Shown here: positions 47,570 to 59,700 of the stretch, piece by piece
Layout: every line of letters starts with the position of its first letter
Position numbering within the stretch: position 1 is the first letter of the stretch
Assembly (NCBI RefSeq): GCF_021018895.1
Contig: NC_079372.1
Span: forward strand, 16,898,318-16,962,317
Length of the DNA stretch: 64,000 nt
Origin: Seriola aureovittata
Taxonomy: Eukaryota > Chordata > Actinopteri > Carangiformes > Carangidae
Direction: 5' to 3'
Notes under the pieces: model-generated
Databases searched by the model: none
What the model was told of the DNA's origin: nothing
Seen by the model: only the letters and a program-made list of their open reading frames with translations
Made by a program: the position numbers and the translations under genes

Positions 47570-48945
47570 TTTCACCCCTGTCATCAGCCAGCCCACATTA
47601 CATTTATATTGGGCTCTTCACCTCACCATTTACACCAGTGCTTACATTCAGAGCAAATGCAGGAAGTCATCTGCCCTTTTTTAATGATGTGAAACATACA
47701 TGTGTGGAGGTCGCAGTAGTGAATGTGTGTACAGCCTGTCCAACTTTCATGTGGGAGAACAGAGTTTGTTTCCCATCACAGAGATGTTTTTCACAGCAGA
47801 TATCTTGGCATGTCATAGCAGGGAAAGCACAGGTGTAGCTATTAACACCAGAGGAGTGCGTTTCATTTAGCGGAGCTATTTCCAGGGCCTTGGTATTTTG
47901 CATGCTGGCTCGCAGGCGGGGCTCACTGGGAAACGCAAGGTCCTATCATGAACTAAATTTGTTTCACCTGTGCTTTTCCTGCTAATGACAAGTCAAAATG
48001 TCTGCCATGGCCAAGGCCTTATTCAGTGACAGTGTCAGGTGTGTTGTGTACACATGTTGCATATTACGGTAAATGGTCAAAACAGACAGGAAATTGTGAG
48101 AATCAAAAAATTCAGATAAGCATCCATTGCCACGATACCTTTACCTGAAATACTTAAATTGTGAGTAGACTTATTTTGGATATTTATATTTCACAGAATT
48201 GTGTCTTATGTGCCAAAATATAATATCCGTTACCGTCTGGTTTTTGTATATTAAATAATAATCTTGCTCCTTGTGCTCTAAGTAGAAATCACTCAGGACC
48301 TACATTTTCCAAAGCTCTCACGAAATGATTCTTAAGCTCTCTTGTTATGTCTGTTTACAATGCATGTACATAGTTCATGTTTTTCTAATGAGAAAAGGGA
48401 ATATATGAGTCATAAGTCATGGAGCAAAATCACCCTGTTCTTTGCAAAAGCAGAGGAAAAAGCCTTTGGCTCGCCTTTGTTAATATTCTGGATCTAAATG
48501 GATTTTTCCTAACTTATGCATTATAGATGCAGCCTGTGCGACTGCTTAATCAAAAAATTGGCACCAGGGCTCAGAGAGGAGCTCATCACTTTCCATTTAG
48601 CAAACACGCTAGCGGCTTGAACATGGAGGTGTCACAGGGGCTCTCTAACCCCAACTCTAACCCTTCCAGGAAAACTACAAAACAATGAGACGAGGATGTG
48701 CAATATTAGTCACCCTTAGCACCCCTACCTCCCTGTGTACACACAAACATTTGCAGACACTCATATACACACAGAGACATGGATGCAGTGGAGCATGTGC
48801 ACGTGCACACACAGCCGCGATTACACAAGCTATACACGTCTCTGTGGCTCTGTGGAGCTGGCTGTGAGGCGTTGGTTTCTGTGGAAGTGGGACGGTGAGA
48901 TAAGAGAAAAGGCTGGGGCTTCCACAGAACAAGTAGGATGGAGTC
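47570..48945. other. unassigned non-coding stretch
   Basis: Nothing recognisable. Confidence 0.4.
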
Positions 48946-48951
48946 ACATGA

Positions 48952-49000
48952 GGGGGTGGGAAGGGGGTTGGGGTGGGAGGAGGGAGGAGGGAGGAGGGGA
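48952..49000 (+). other. G-quadruplex-prone tract
   Basis: In 49 bp the plus strand has runs GGGGG, GGG, GGGGG, GGGG, GGG, GGG, GGG, GGG and GGGG separated mostly by 1-3 nt. That satisfies the usual four-tract G3 rule several times over. The minus frames across it are Pro-rich artefacts. Confidence 0.8.
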
Positions 49001-49745
49001 GACATGTAAACAAACCCCTCCAGGAACTGTTCATAGTGAACGAGGGAGAGTGTTGCTTGGTTTCTCTGGAAACATTTTGCACTGTTTGCTGAGCACATAC
49101 AGATGAGGCAGTGCGAAGAGGCCAGAGTGTTTGCCAGCATGTTCACCGAAGCTTCCTTATGGTTTGTATAAACTGCTCTCTGTCTGCATTATTAGTTAGT
49201 CACAGTTTACAGTCACAAGATTTAATTGAATACAGTAATGTGTGTGTAACTACAACTTGCTGAGCTTGTAAGTAAACTAAACCTGCCAACCTCGTTCCAG
49301 AGAAGGAGCCGTACTGTGCACGTTTCTAATCGTGACACCAAACAGCTTATTTTCCATCATCACTCACTCATTTCGTTGCATTGATCCACACTCACACCGA
49401 CAGTCTGTTCTGCCAACATTATAACTTTCGCTGTTAATCAATAATAAATGGAGCGGCTTGTTTGAAAATAACTGTGTCATGACACAACTTGTATCTGTGC
49501 TTTGATGTTTTACTGAACAGAAAAGACAGAGTACACTCTGCTCTCAGCAGTTGGGTTGCTCAACTGTCTACATGCTTTCTTACATGCATCACTCGCCCCG
49601 CAGCCTCTGCAGCCTTTGTAACCGTATATGGAAAGTATAATACCTTCTCCACCAGTCATTATTATGCCAAATACATATGTCATAAAATGATGACACTGTG
49701 TGTATAATCAAATCCCTTGTTCTTAGGTAAACTAATGGAAAGACT
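49001..49745. other. unassigned non-coding stretch
   Basis: Nothing recognisable. Confidence 0.4.
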
Positions 49746-49749
49746 ATAG

Positions 49750-50455
49750 GGATGCTAGCAGTCTGTCAGTCAGTCGGTTGGTTGGTTGAGCCACCACTTT
49801 GGTCCAGACTTAAATATCTAAACAAATGTTGGATGCCATGAAATACTGAACAGACATTCGCAGTTCCCAGAGGATGAACTGACTTAGGTGATTCCCCGAC
49901 CTTTCCTCTAGCACCAGCAACACCAACGTTTCACATATCCTGTGAAAGATCTCAACATCTATGTGTCAGATTGGCACCAATCAACATTCACGGTCACCAG
50001 ACAAAACAAATTCCTCTAGTGCCACCAAAAGGTTAAAACTAATAACATTCCCATTAGCCTCAGCTGTTAATAGCTAATTATTAAATGTTAAAAGCAAGCT
50101 AACAGACTAAATTATGATTATGAACATGGTAAACATTATTCCTGCTTAACATGAGCATCTTAGCATTGTCATGACCTCCACTAAGGAGGTTATTTTTTCA
50201 CCTCTGTCTGTTTGTTTGTTTGTTTGTTTGTTTGCACCAAAAAAATCTGGTGAAGGGGGCTGAACCAGGAATTTTTTTTATCACTTTCCTCAACATAGTG
50301 AAATTGGACATTTTCAAATTTTCATCCATATTTGGCCTTGGCGGAGATAAGCACTCTACTGAGTTTCCCTCTAGCATGTTATCATGCTGCTTTAGCGCAA
50401 AGCACCAATATGCCAAAGTATCATCACAGAGCAGCTAGCATGGCTGTAGACACTT
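49750..50455 (-). mobile_element. gctaa-family dispersed repeat, copy E (interrupted)
   Basis: Opens with 'ctagcagtctgtcagtcagtcggttgg' and 'gccaccactttggtccagac'. It continues with 'cattcgcagttcccagaggatgaactgac' and 'aacatgagcatcttagcattgtca', and after the inserted element resumes with 'agcatgttatcatgctgctttagcgcaaagcacc' and 'cagagcagctagcatggctgtagac'. It has the same orientation as copy D at 46626-47565. Confidence 0.7.
50171..50372. mobile_element. short MITE-like insert in gctaa copy E
   Basis: The left part 'gacctccactaaggaggttat' and the right part 'ggccttggcggagataagcactctactgagt' carry inverted CTCC(A/G)C(T/C)AAGG words. A (GTTT)n run lies at 50209-50234. I recognise this as a much-shortened copy of a common teleost element. 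Exact edges are uncertain by several bases. Confidence 0.6.
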
Positions 50456-50459
50456 AGTC

Positions 50460-52078
50460 TGTTTATTAAATGATCAAAGTCTATTAAAATCTCAATGAAA
50501 TGTGGATATAAACTTAGGGCAAAGTCAGCCAATGAATTATATTCAACCTTAAAGATAAAAATCTCTTTATATACAATCTGGGTTTTAGCACCATTTCTCC
50601 CATCCCATGACAACCTTTTACTCGTCAGCTATAGTGCTGAGATATAGGGAGCAGTCCAGGAGGGCAACACACACTGACTGCTGGGATGATGGCCACAACT
50701 ATAAAACCACAACTCAGGCTATAAAACACAGCATTAGAAATATTTATTTGGGTGTCATTTTGCAGAGTGTTTCCATTTCTCTGTTATTTCATGCAACGTG
50801 CGACAACTGCAGACTGTGTGGAATGAACGAATCTATAACATTCATTTTCAAATCACATTTTACGTCAGTAAAATTTAAGATGTGGAGCAAAGCAAGAAAG
50901 ACAATTATGATTTCATAGCCATGAATGAAAGGAAACTTTAAACTGTTAATATTACTGTGATATATTGTTATCAAAAACTTCCTGCTTGTTGACTTCCATT
51001 CTCTTGTTCTACTGTCACAGTATGTGTTGCTTTTATTTTATTACCTGTATAATATTGAATTATCATGCCCTGTATTTATTGCTTGTGCTTTTCTATGTTC
51101 TGGTTTGGTGCAGGTATCTGAGTTGCTGCAATTTCCAACTGAAGCTTCAAAATATTATACACAAATTAATGTGTGTTTTACATATGCATACACAAATAGA
51201 CTTAATATCTCATGAGCACACGCTGCGGTTCATCAGTACAAGTAGAATTAAAATTCCACTGCTGCAGCCTGTGGTAATGTCAGCATGCCAGATCTGTGGC
51301 ACACATACTCAGTGTTCTGCCAATACTGTCCGGGTATTACTGCTGGAGTCACACCCAGAACTCTATTGCAGCTGCCAGTTACTGTGGTATTACACTGATA
51401 ACCTTTCTCTCAGGTTGTTGGGTCCGTATATTACAAATAGGCTTCTGTCATTTGGCTGACAGTTAATGAGGAGGGATTACCCCAGGACCTCTCGTTAGAA
51501 CGCACAAAATAACCTACAGGACGGGTGGATGTGCTCCATGGCATTGGAAATGGAATAGTTTGCTGTGCATCCACTGCATTCATTAAAGGCCAGAGTTGGA
51601 CCATAATATCACCTAAGGTGTCAGTTAGTAGACAGCTGTGCCCGAGCTCTCTCACACTATCATGGCAGCACACATGTTTAGCATGGGTGGCCCCAATATA
51701 AATCAAACCCCACCACCAACACATTTCTTGTACATGTTCTTGTTATTCCATTGTATATTTGCTAAAACTATTATTTTATCTATTAAAGTATATAGAAATT
51801 ACTACATCTACTTGTGTGTGATTATCAAAAATGGTATAAACAGGAACTCCCTCTCGTCACTCCCTTTTTGTAAACACAATAATGACGTTGGATCAGATCT
51901 GATGAAAGCATATTTGGAATTCATCATCAGGCAAGTAACTACACACAGTTCTGGCTCTGAGTCACCAGTGAGTCATGTGTTTATACCAACATGTAAACTT
52001 CTAATGTTAGGGTTTGTTTCTACAAGGTGTTTGGTAGCTTTTAATGTTAGCTGGTCAAAGGAACCAAATAATGCTACA
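50460..52078. other. unassigned AT-rich stretch with open frames
   Basis: Holds a 164-aa plus frame (50965-51459), a 172-aa plus frame (51638-52156) and a 97-aa minus frame (51431-51724). None has a domain I can name, and the base composition is AT-rich with many Tyr/Leu/Phe codons. I do not call a gene. Confidence 0.35.
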
Positions 52079-52079
52079 T

Positions 52080-52147
52080 TTTTGTACTTTGTGCTAAATT
52101 TCTTATATGAAAGGTGCTATACAAATAGAGTTTATTATTATTATTAT
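52080..52147 (+). mobile_element. LINE/SINE-type 3' tail with (TTA)n
   Basis: 'atgaaaggtgctatacaaatagagtttattattatta' is a typical fish retroposon tail, similar to 36395-36446. The body upstream was not recognised. Confidence 0.5.
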
Positions 52148-52533
52148 GAATATTAAAGTAAAATTAAATAAATACATGTCTCCATTTTTTTCTGGGTGGG
52201 TCCATTAAAGGATTAAAAGTTTAGGATTTGATTTGGCAAAAGCTCCAAATGACTTGTTTACATCTCATCATCTAGTTTAAAGCTGAGAACACACTGGATG
52301 CCTCGATTATAACACAGCAGGATATAAAAGCTTTGGTAATGACTTCTTTCACCAGCTTATCTTAACTTTTATGATTACATGGCTATATCCCCATGACGGG
52401 TGCAACTCAGGACAATACGGAGGAAATCCACTCAAAACACTTTAAGATCATCAAAGAGCATAAAAAAAACTGGTTCATCCTGCAAGTGGATATGCAGGTG
52501 GAGAAGCGTGCACAAGTTTGTTTTCTCACAGTG

Positions 52534-52596
<63 letters not shown>

Positions 52597-52608
52597 TGCG
52601 CACGTGTG
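52534..52608. repeat. (GT)n with GCGCGTGCGCAC extension, Z-DNA-prone
   Basis: 75 bp of strictly alternating purine and pyrimidine. The GT array is followed by a CG-rich segment containing the palindrome GTGCGCAC. Confidence 0.9.
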
Positions 52609-52900
52609 AAATCGAAGTTATTGCACAAACAAAACATTGGCCTAAATGTGGCTTAAAACCAAGGTGTGTATCCAAATTGTCAAAAAAATGTGACACACCC
52701 TCTCCCTCCTCTTACTCTCTCTTCTCTTCTCACACCCCACCCATCCCACACACACAAACAAAAACACCCCAGGTGAGTTATCCAATCGTGTAACTCATTC
52801 CTTTTGTTTCGCTGCTCTTTTCTCGTGGTTGAATGCAGGATACTTTTGTTAACCGGTGCTTTACTTTCACAATTGCTTTGTGACTCATAAACAGAAAGGT

Positions 52901-52902
52901 GT

Positions 52903-52953
<51 letters not shown>
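52901..52953. repeat. (GT)n microsatellite
   Basis: About 50 bp of GT with a GG interruption near the left end. Confidence 0.95.
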
Positions 52954-52954
<1 letters not shown>

Positions 52955-52959
52955 CCGTT

Positions 52960-54390
52960 GCTGTTTTCATACTTGCGGCTGCAAATGAGTCACATCCTCT
53001 TTGTTTTACTATCTTTAAGTGGACGCTCAAGTGTTGTGGAGTCTGGTCGTGGGCATAAAAACATGAATGTAAAGGTCCACTTCTCTATTCCATCTCTATC
53101 TGGTTTTTCAGTTTTTATTTCTCTGTCTCTCTCTTTCCACCTGCCTCCCCACCCCCTGTCACGTCTGTTTACTCTGCAGGTTCATGGGAATAAAATGGAA
53201 ACTCTCAGTCCTGTTTTCCAAAGAAGACTATTTTCATTCTGCAGGTGCTTCAGTTTCCTGGTTTGAACATCTGCATCTGTTTTCAATGACCATGTTTGGC
53301 TTGTTCACAGTGTAATGTAATAGTATTATGTTCTGTTTTAATGTTAATCTCTTTCATTGGCGAGGATAAAGGCACACAGTAGTTCTCTCTCTCCTCACCA
53401 CATAATGAGTGTTTGCACACTCCCGGGCAAAGAGGAAATTATATGATCATTTTTGGTGATGAAGGTTTTTTTTCTCACAGCACCCAGCTTGTGTTATTTG
53501 TCCGCACTGGTTCTAAAATTTTATGTAAAACCTGTATAAGAAGGTTGTAATCTCATCAGTGTTAAATAACGTCCATGATGCACCTGTGTTTTTATCTGAT
53601 ACAGATTTGACCTGAACGCAAGTGTCGGTGTCTCATCTGATAATAATACCAACTTCCTTTTAACAGGACAGTGCACTTGATTGTTGAACAAATGGAATCT
53701 AGGTTGAAAGAAATCCCCATTGACAACTGCTTTCCAGTTCCCTTCCAGCAAATATAGAGTCACTTCCTCATACATGGCCTTCTGGGAGACAAGTGACCCA
53801 CCAAGCGAGGGTGCTGCTGTTGACTGAGAGGCAGCTGTTCCGCAATATTTGCACTGTGTCACCGCAACTTCTTCCTTAAAGTGACGCACATGGAACCAAA
53901 ACTCCAGATTCTTATAGAATCTATTTATGGTTTTATTTGATAAATCACTGTCTACTACTGTGTACATTGCTTTATTTAAATGTTAGGAAGAACCTCATAT
54001 TGTGTTAGACTCCAAATTACAATGTATTACTCTAATAGAAAACTATTGTGTGTGTGCAGTAACACATCCGCACATCACCTTGTATTTAACACGTGTAGAA
54101 ACAGAAAATGACACACTGTGGTAAACAAGCAGCCAGCCTACAGTTACAGTTTGTGTTACTGATATATATATTTATTATGTTATTGCCTGTATATAAATTT
54201 CGAAATGAATTTAATAGAAATTACATTACTGTAACACATTGCTAAGTTATATTACCAAGTAACACATGTATATGTATATTACTATATATAAAAAGGAGTA
54301 AAATTTATCCTGCGCCAGGTTCTTTATTTTACATTTAAAAACTATTAAATTAGTTTATCTCATGATTTTGTAAATTAAAAGGAGCTATTA
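52960..54390. other. unassigned stretch with a 148-aa open frame
   Basis: The minus frame at 53521-53967 is free of simple repeats and reads as ordinary-looking protein sequence, with one CxxC pair (KYCG preceded by C). I recognise no domain and see no second exon. The region 53960-54390 is AT-rich and otherwise blank. Confidence 0.3.
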
Positions 54391-54394
54391 ACTT

Positions 54395-54720
54395 TGCAAT
54401 CTTACTTCTTCAGTGACTCAGTATCGGAAAGTGACAAGATTGCCCACCCGGACCAGGGCTAGCTGGTTAGCATGCTAACTTCAGCAGAAGAAAATAGAAA
54501 TAGAAGCAAAACAAGAGCAAAACAAGAGTTAACATTGGTGTTGCTCTCCACCTCTGGAGACAGCTCTTGGTGAGTAAAGGAATGAAGTTTGATGCTGACC
54601 TCGCAACGTTTCTTCTAGACTGGCAAGTAAACAGCTGGTAATGCTAATGTTAGCTATGTAGCAATAGCAAACCTTACAAATTGTTCCACTCATACTGAGA
54701 ACAATATAATGTACCTTACC
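54395..54720 (+). mobile_element. dispersed repeat with 'gttagcatgctaac' core
   Basis: 'gggctagctggttagcatgctaacttcagcag', 'gttaacattggtgttgctctccacctctggagacagctcttgg', 'gcaagtaaacagctggtaatgctaatgttagc' follow the order of another common teleost repeat. It differs from the gctaa family copies A-E. Confidence 0.5.
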
Positions 54721-54724
54721 TAGA

Positions 54725-55710
54725 TAATTATTTGCTTTGCGTGTGTGTGTTATATGTACATGTTATTTATGTGTATTAAATGTACATAAAGTGAAGGAAT
54801 TTCATTGCTCACCCTGACTCTCAGTAACTATTAATTTCCAGTGTCAAACAACTCGTAATATTTATTCAGCTCAGCTCCAACACATATTCTGTATTCAGTT
54901 CCAGTTACAAAGCTCCCACCTCGGATCCAAATACTCAACTCCCCTGGTGTTTCAGCAGTGCTGTCATTACGTGATTGCCATTAAAGTAATTGTTGGAAAA
55001 GCATCATTAATTGATGAGTTGCACAAGCGACCTGATTCCCAAGTAGTTAAATGAGCTCAGCAGGGTGCCGCAGCAGCCAGCAGCACTGAGGCTTCTGCAC
55101 AGATCAGCATGGAGGCATTGTGGTGCTAACTGTCTGTGATCCTCTATTGTCGTAAATGGCTGCTGTAACAATAGGTCACATTCCAGTCCTGCTGGGCCCT
55201 ACAGCCATAGCCAGCTACTGTATCTCTGTGGGTGGATGAAAGGTGTCACTGTCTGTGCATGTGTGCGTGCACATGCATTTTCAGTTTTGTGAATTTCTGC
55301 AAACACGCTGGGTCTTCTGCGCCTGTCTGCCTGCCTGCAGTGTGCGTGCTTGTCTGTGTGTGGCATGACTGTGCTGTGACCACGCTGTCACTAGAGGAGC
55401 TTCACATGGTTGAACTCACCCTCTATGACACTCTTATGGCTCCATGCTTGGCAGCCCCTTCATCTGCTGCCATGCTAGTTGGCCTCTATCGACCGCCCAC
55501 ATAGAGGACGGAGAAAAAATAGGAAGACAAATTACAGGAAAAACCGCAAAGTGGTGCCAGGGAAGAGAAGGATGAAATTCACAAACATGCACCGCAACAG
55601 CAGGATGCTTTTTGTGTCCTAAATTGAAAAAAAGACAATAATATTTTTTGTGTTGTTGATAGAAACCAAACTACCTGACTTCTCACCAACTGTGCTACAA
55701 AATTCCAGAG
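54725..55710. other. unassigned non-coding stretch
   Basis: Nothing recognisable. Confidence 0.4.
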
Positions 55711-55712
55711 TT

Positions 55713-56183
55713 TTAAAGGCTCCATATTTTATATTTCTACAGTATAAAATATATTTGCAAGATATATTTGTGGTTTTAAGAACCAAAAACCATCTCAATG
55801 TAGTATTGCATCTCCTCTCTCAGGCTTCCTTCTGGAGCTCTATAGCAACAAGAGGTCAGTGAACCAATCAGCAGAGAGGCCCTGAGCCTCTCATCTCATT
55901 GGCTAAACATTCAGAGAAACCAAATCCTGCAAGGTTGGACACTGGGTCCAAACAGGCGGGGCTTGGGGCATAGCTGACTGCGGTGACTGCTTTGTTATGA
56001 CATCACAAAGTTACAGAAGTCCTGATGGCTCATTTTAAGGGCTCAGTTTCTGAATACAGGCTGTGTGCATTTCTCTGTGGACTGAGCACTTTGATACTTT
56101 CACAGTATTAATATAGAACCTAGACCTGCTTTATAATACAAACATACATGGAAATCTACCTTTATAGAATATGGGATCTTTAA
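55713..56183 (+). mobile_element. TTAA-flanked MITE, copy 3 (471 bp)
   Basis: Starts TTAAAGGCTCCATATT and ends AATATGGGATCTTTAA; the inverted ends differ at three of 16 positions. It is the most complete of the three copies. It contains a CCAAT motif ('accaatcagcag', about 55862), a GC box ('ggcggggc', about 55955) and 'gacatcacaaagtt'. The 'gatcaaataaaaatat' segment of copies 1 and 2 is absent. It has no coding capacity. Confidence 0.85.
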
Positions 56184-56189
56184 GAACCA

Positions 56190-57525
56190 ACTTCAAACTG
56201 TAACGTCCATCAGCAGTCGATAAAGGTTAGAGATTGCCTAATGTACCGTTAAGCTGTCTCATCCTAAATCTAAAATTTAGTCTCTTGCCCTGGGACCCAT
56301 GCTCATTAAAACATATTACCATGAGGGGATCCATCAGTAATAGGCCCACAACCTATTTAGAGTCCTGACCCACAGGAGGCAATCCAGAATGGATTACCCC
56401 AGAGAAATGCTTCATTTCCATGAAGAAACAGCCCATTCTCATTTATTTTTCCTGTGATATTCTATTGATCCCCAAAGGAGAAATGTTCTGTTCACTCACC
56501 CTCCTACAGAGCAAGGTCAGAGGTCAGGGTCAGCCACAGAGCAGCACTGAAGAGAGAGGAGAGTCATTATCCAGTGAAGGACCCTTCAGCAGGTGTTCAC
56601 TGCCTCTGGGGCTTTGAAACAAGACCAACCAGGTGAAGGATGGGCCCCCCCCCCTCCGCTCATCATGACAACTCCTCTGCTCCTGCAGGTCCACACAGAG
56701 GCAGATCAAACGCACACATTTCTATGTGTTTATTGGTGTGGTTTTCATGCTAATGATACTGCTTTTTTGGTTCATTCCGGAGATAATATAAGACTTACTA
56801 TAACAGTACAAACCCTCGGACGATATGACATGCAAGTAGGTCCGCTCTCAGCTCAGTTCCTCCTCAGCCCTGCACATGTGAAAATCAATATTTCACCACA
56901 GCAGAATTTCCAGTGTGTCAGTGACAGCTATAGTTATAGCTATTTTAGTTTGACAAGTATTAGACTGATACAGCTCTGAGACGAAAGTTCAAAAAAATGT
57001 AAATTAGCTCTTGTGATGTGGACTTCTGGTAGCGAGTGGGTTTTACTCTCAGAGAAAACACACAAATTCTGCATTGAAAGGTTGTGTAAAGGCAGTGAAT
57101 CACTTCATCATGTGTTTCACCTGCTGACAGTGACATGTGCTGCACAAAAAGAAAAATGTATGTCCATTAGTGAAACATGCAACATAACAGGACAGCCCTG
57201 CCCTACAGGCTGCGAGCTGCTGTTCAACTATAGAAAAATCCACTTACTGACCTTCACCAAAATATGTTGAATGATAATTCTAAATGCCTGTGTTGATTGA
57301 GCTCAGAAACTGTGTGCTTCAGTTTTGCAAGCACAGACACTTTTGCATTTTGACCTGATGTTTCATCATATCAGTTTCCAGTGTGGATGTAGGGGACATT
57401 TTGCCCTCACTTTCATTGTTTCACGTTGATTTTCTTGCCTAAGACCTACATGTCATCCCCTTCTTTCTGTCCATTGACTATAAATCAGATGAGATGATAA
57501 TGTTGAACACTTATTTGAGTTATTT
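56190..57525. other. unassigned non-coding stretch
   Basis: The 128-aa plus frame at 56593-56979 crosses a C run and shows no domain. No gene is supported. Confidence 0.35.
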
Positions 57526-57529
57526 TTGA

Positions 57530-57888
57530 TCTGCAACCTCCGGGGCTGAAAAATGAAGCCAACACGCAGGTCCTAAAAACTGCAGTTTTTCAAAATGGTC
57601 ACTTGAGGGTGGCTCCAAAAGCGAGTCAATCCCCATATACTGCCGTGTTAAAATGGCCAAATTTACAGCAGAAGTTATGCATAATTGACGGCGTGCCGCT
57701 TTGAGTGACAGGTGGGTGAGCATATACTTGCTACAAACTGCCATGCACCGAAGTCTCGGCTCCACACATGCCCCCTTCTCTTTGCCCAGAGTCAGGCACT
57801 GCCAAGATGGTGACAGTGGGGCAGCCCACTCTGAGATTCAAAACCGCTCTTAAGAAAGCTATGGGTGATATTTATTACAGTATATGGT
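57530..57888 (-). mobile_element. 'ccatagactgt' dispersed repeat, copy 3 (inverted)
   Basis: The minus strand reads 'accatatactgtaataaatat', then 'gagcggttttgaatctcagagtgggctgcccc', 'caccatcttggcagtgcctgactc', 'ggagccgagacttcggtgcatggc', 'ttttggagccaccctcaagtgacc' and 'cagccccggaggttgc'. These are the blocks of copies 1 and 2 in the same order. Confidence 0.7.
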
Positions 57889-57889
57889 C

Positions 57890-59285
57890 ATTTTCAGTTA
57901 TTTCTGTGCACTCAGAGCAATTCTTAAAAAGAAACTACGACTGCTGTCCTGGGTTTCACCTTTCAAACTACTCTCAAACAGGCCGCCCTACCTCAATGAT
58001 AAAGGCTATATGCAGCCTGAGGTGAAGACCTGCAGACAGTACTCAGGGCTCAAAAAGGCGCTGCCAATTTTCTGGTTGAAAATTTACTAAATCTTTATTT
58101 TTTTACAAACAGTGAATATTTTCCTAAAAGACACTGGTACTGAAGCTCAGCCATCGACAAGGCAGTAAAGTGTAGTGTACTGTGTGTAATGTATCAGAAA
58201 GTGACAGGTGAAATAAAGATAAAACGGCTCATGTTAAGTAGAGTTAGTGTCCATACTTTAGGAAACACAATAACCTGTTTTTTAGCTTTACTGTGTTGCT
58301 CCAACTTCTGAAAACAAACCTCTGTCTCTGTCAAGACCCACACACAAAATCAAAAAACAACAACAACAGTCAGTTGTTATCATGCAGCTGTTTTGCATAT
58401 CTGTATCCAAACATTATGACCTTGTCACCAGGAGAAGAAGGACACACACTAATTAACCTTGTGCTCTTTAACTGAGTGCCTTTTTCTGGACTTCTGCTTT
58501 CAGGAGTATTACATAAATTCAGAAATGTTACTTTTATGCAAGTGTATTTCCACTTGCATGGATTTATGCATGGATTAAAGGTCACCGCTGATCTTGTATA
58601 GCGAGTACAAGTAGTATCAGGATCACTTTTTAACACCAGTATTTGTACTTGAGCTAAAGCATTCCAGCACACAGACCCAGACACGGGGCTGAACGTCAAC
58701 TAGGCCAGCCCCTTTCAGTTTAGCTCATTCTGGCTCACTAATATTGCAAAGTCATTTCATCCATTAAATGTAACACTCCGAAACTCCTGTCCAGAACACT
58801 GCGCTCCCCAGCAGGGATCATGTTCTTCTATCCACCTGCCTATCTCATCCAGCTACGTGTCTCTGTTTCATTACTGTCTCTGTGGGAAATGGACACACTG
58901 TTCTGCACAATGTAAACTGTGTATTAAGATTTTTACTGTTATGGAGAACAATCAGTTTCGGGAAAACCAGACCTTCGTCAAGGTTACGGAGTAATGAATA
59001 ATGTGCTACATTCCTGTATCTTAATATTACAAGGGGAAAACAATCAGGGGAAGAAAGCGTGTAGCAGTCTCTGCATGAGGACATCTGCCTTGTGTGACGG
59101 ATCTTGTTGAAAGTGTGAAATGCATCAGGATCCTGGACGCAAAACAATCAAACTGTTGCTGCAAATGATACCTTTGTCTTCAGTGTTGTAAATGAACAGT
59201 GAATTCTTGGTAAAACACACAACACCTGCAGTTAAGAACTGAGTGTCTCTGTTCTGTTTTCACAATATGACATCTCACAGTGGGA
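57890..59285. other. unassigned non-coding stretch
   Basis: Nothing recognisable. Confidence 0.4.
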
Positions 59286-59289
59286 TCTG

Positions 59290-59440
59290 AAGACACTGCT
59301 GTACCTGCATCAGAATAATAATCCGCTCACTGCATCAATAGATATGTTTATAAAATGTAAATATAAATAAAAATTATAAATATAAATGACACTAACCAAC
59401 AGTATATAAAGTAAGCAACAATGTTATATATTATGACATA
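59290..59440 (+). mobile_element. 'agtaactaagtac' family fragment 1
   Basis: 'cagaataataatccgctcactgcatc' and 'ccaacagtatataaagtaagcaac' resemble interior blocks of a very common teleost MITE, here AT-rich and rearranged. Confidence 0.4.
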
Positions 59441-59489
59441 CTAACAGATCAGTGATAATAAACCTGGTTGTATAATGAATATAATAACC

Positions 59490-59700
59490 AGTGTTGGGAA
59501 GCGGACCATCAAGAGAAACGTGACTTCCAGTAACATGTCTGTTGTTATGCCGACCACACACTAGAAGACTTTGACACCCTCTCACATCTGAAGACAATGT
59601 GTCATAAGTCACAAAGTTTTTAGTCACACACTGTTTTTGTAAAGACTGGGGATCTTGCAAGGTCACTACTTGCAAGACTACAACTATTATTATTACTGTT
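59490..59700. mobile_element. possible MITE fragment
   Basis: 'gtgttgggaagcggacc' and 'atgccgaccacacactagaagactttgacac' look like pieces of known fish repeats. No termini could be set. Confidence 0.3.

Noticed and set aside
50965..51724. 164-aa plus frame and overlapping 97-aa minus frame
   Set aside because: Composition follows local AT richness, the frames overlap on opposite strands, and neither shows a known motif.
53521..53967. 148-aa minus-strand open frame with ordinary amino-acid composition
   Set aside because: No domain, no partner exon and no recognisable homologue. A frame of this length can occur by chance in 64 kb searched in six frames. RNA-seq or a protein search would decide.
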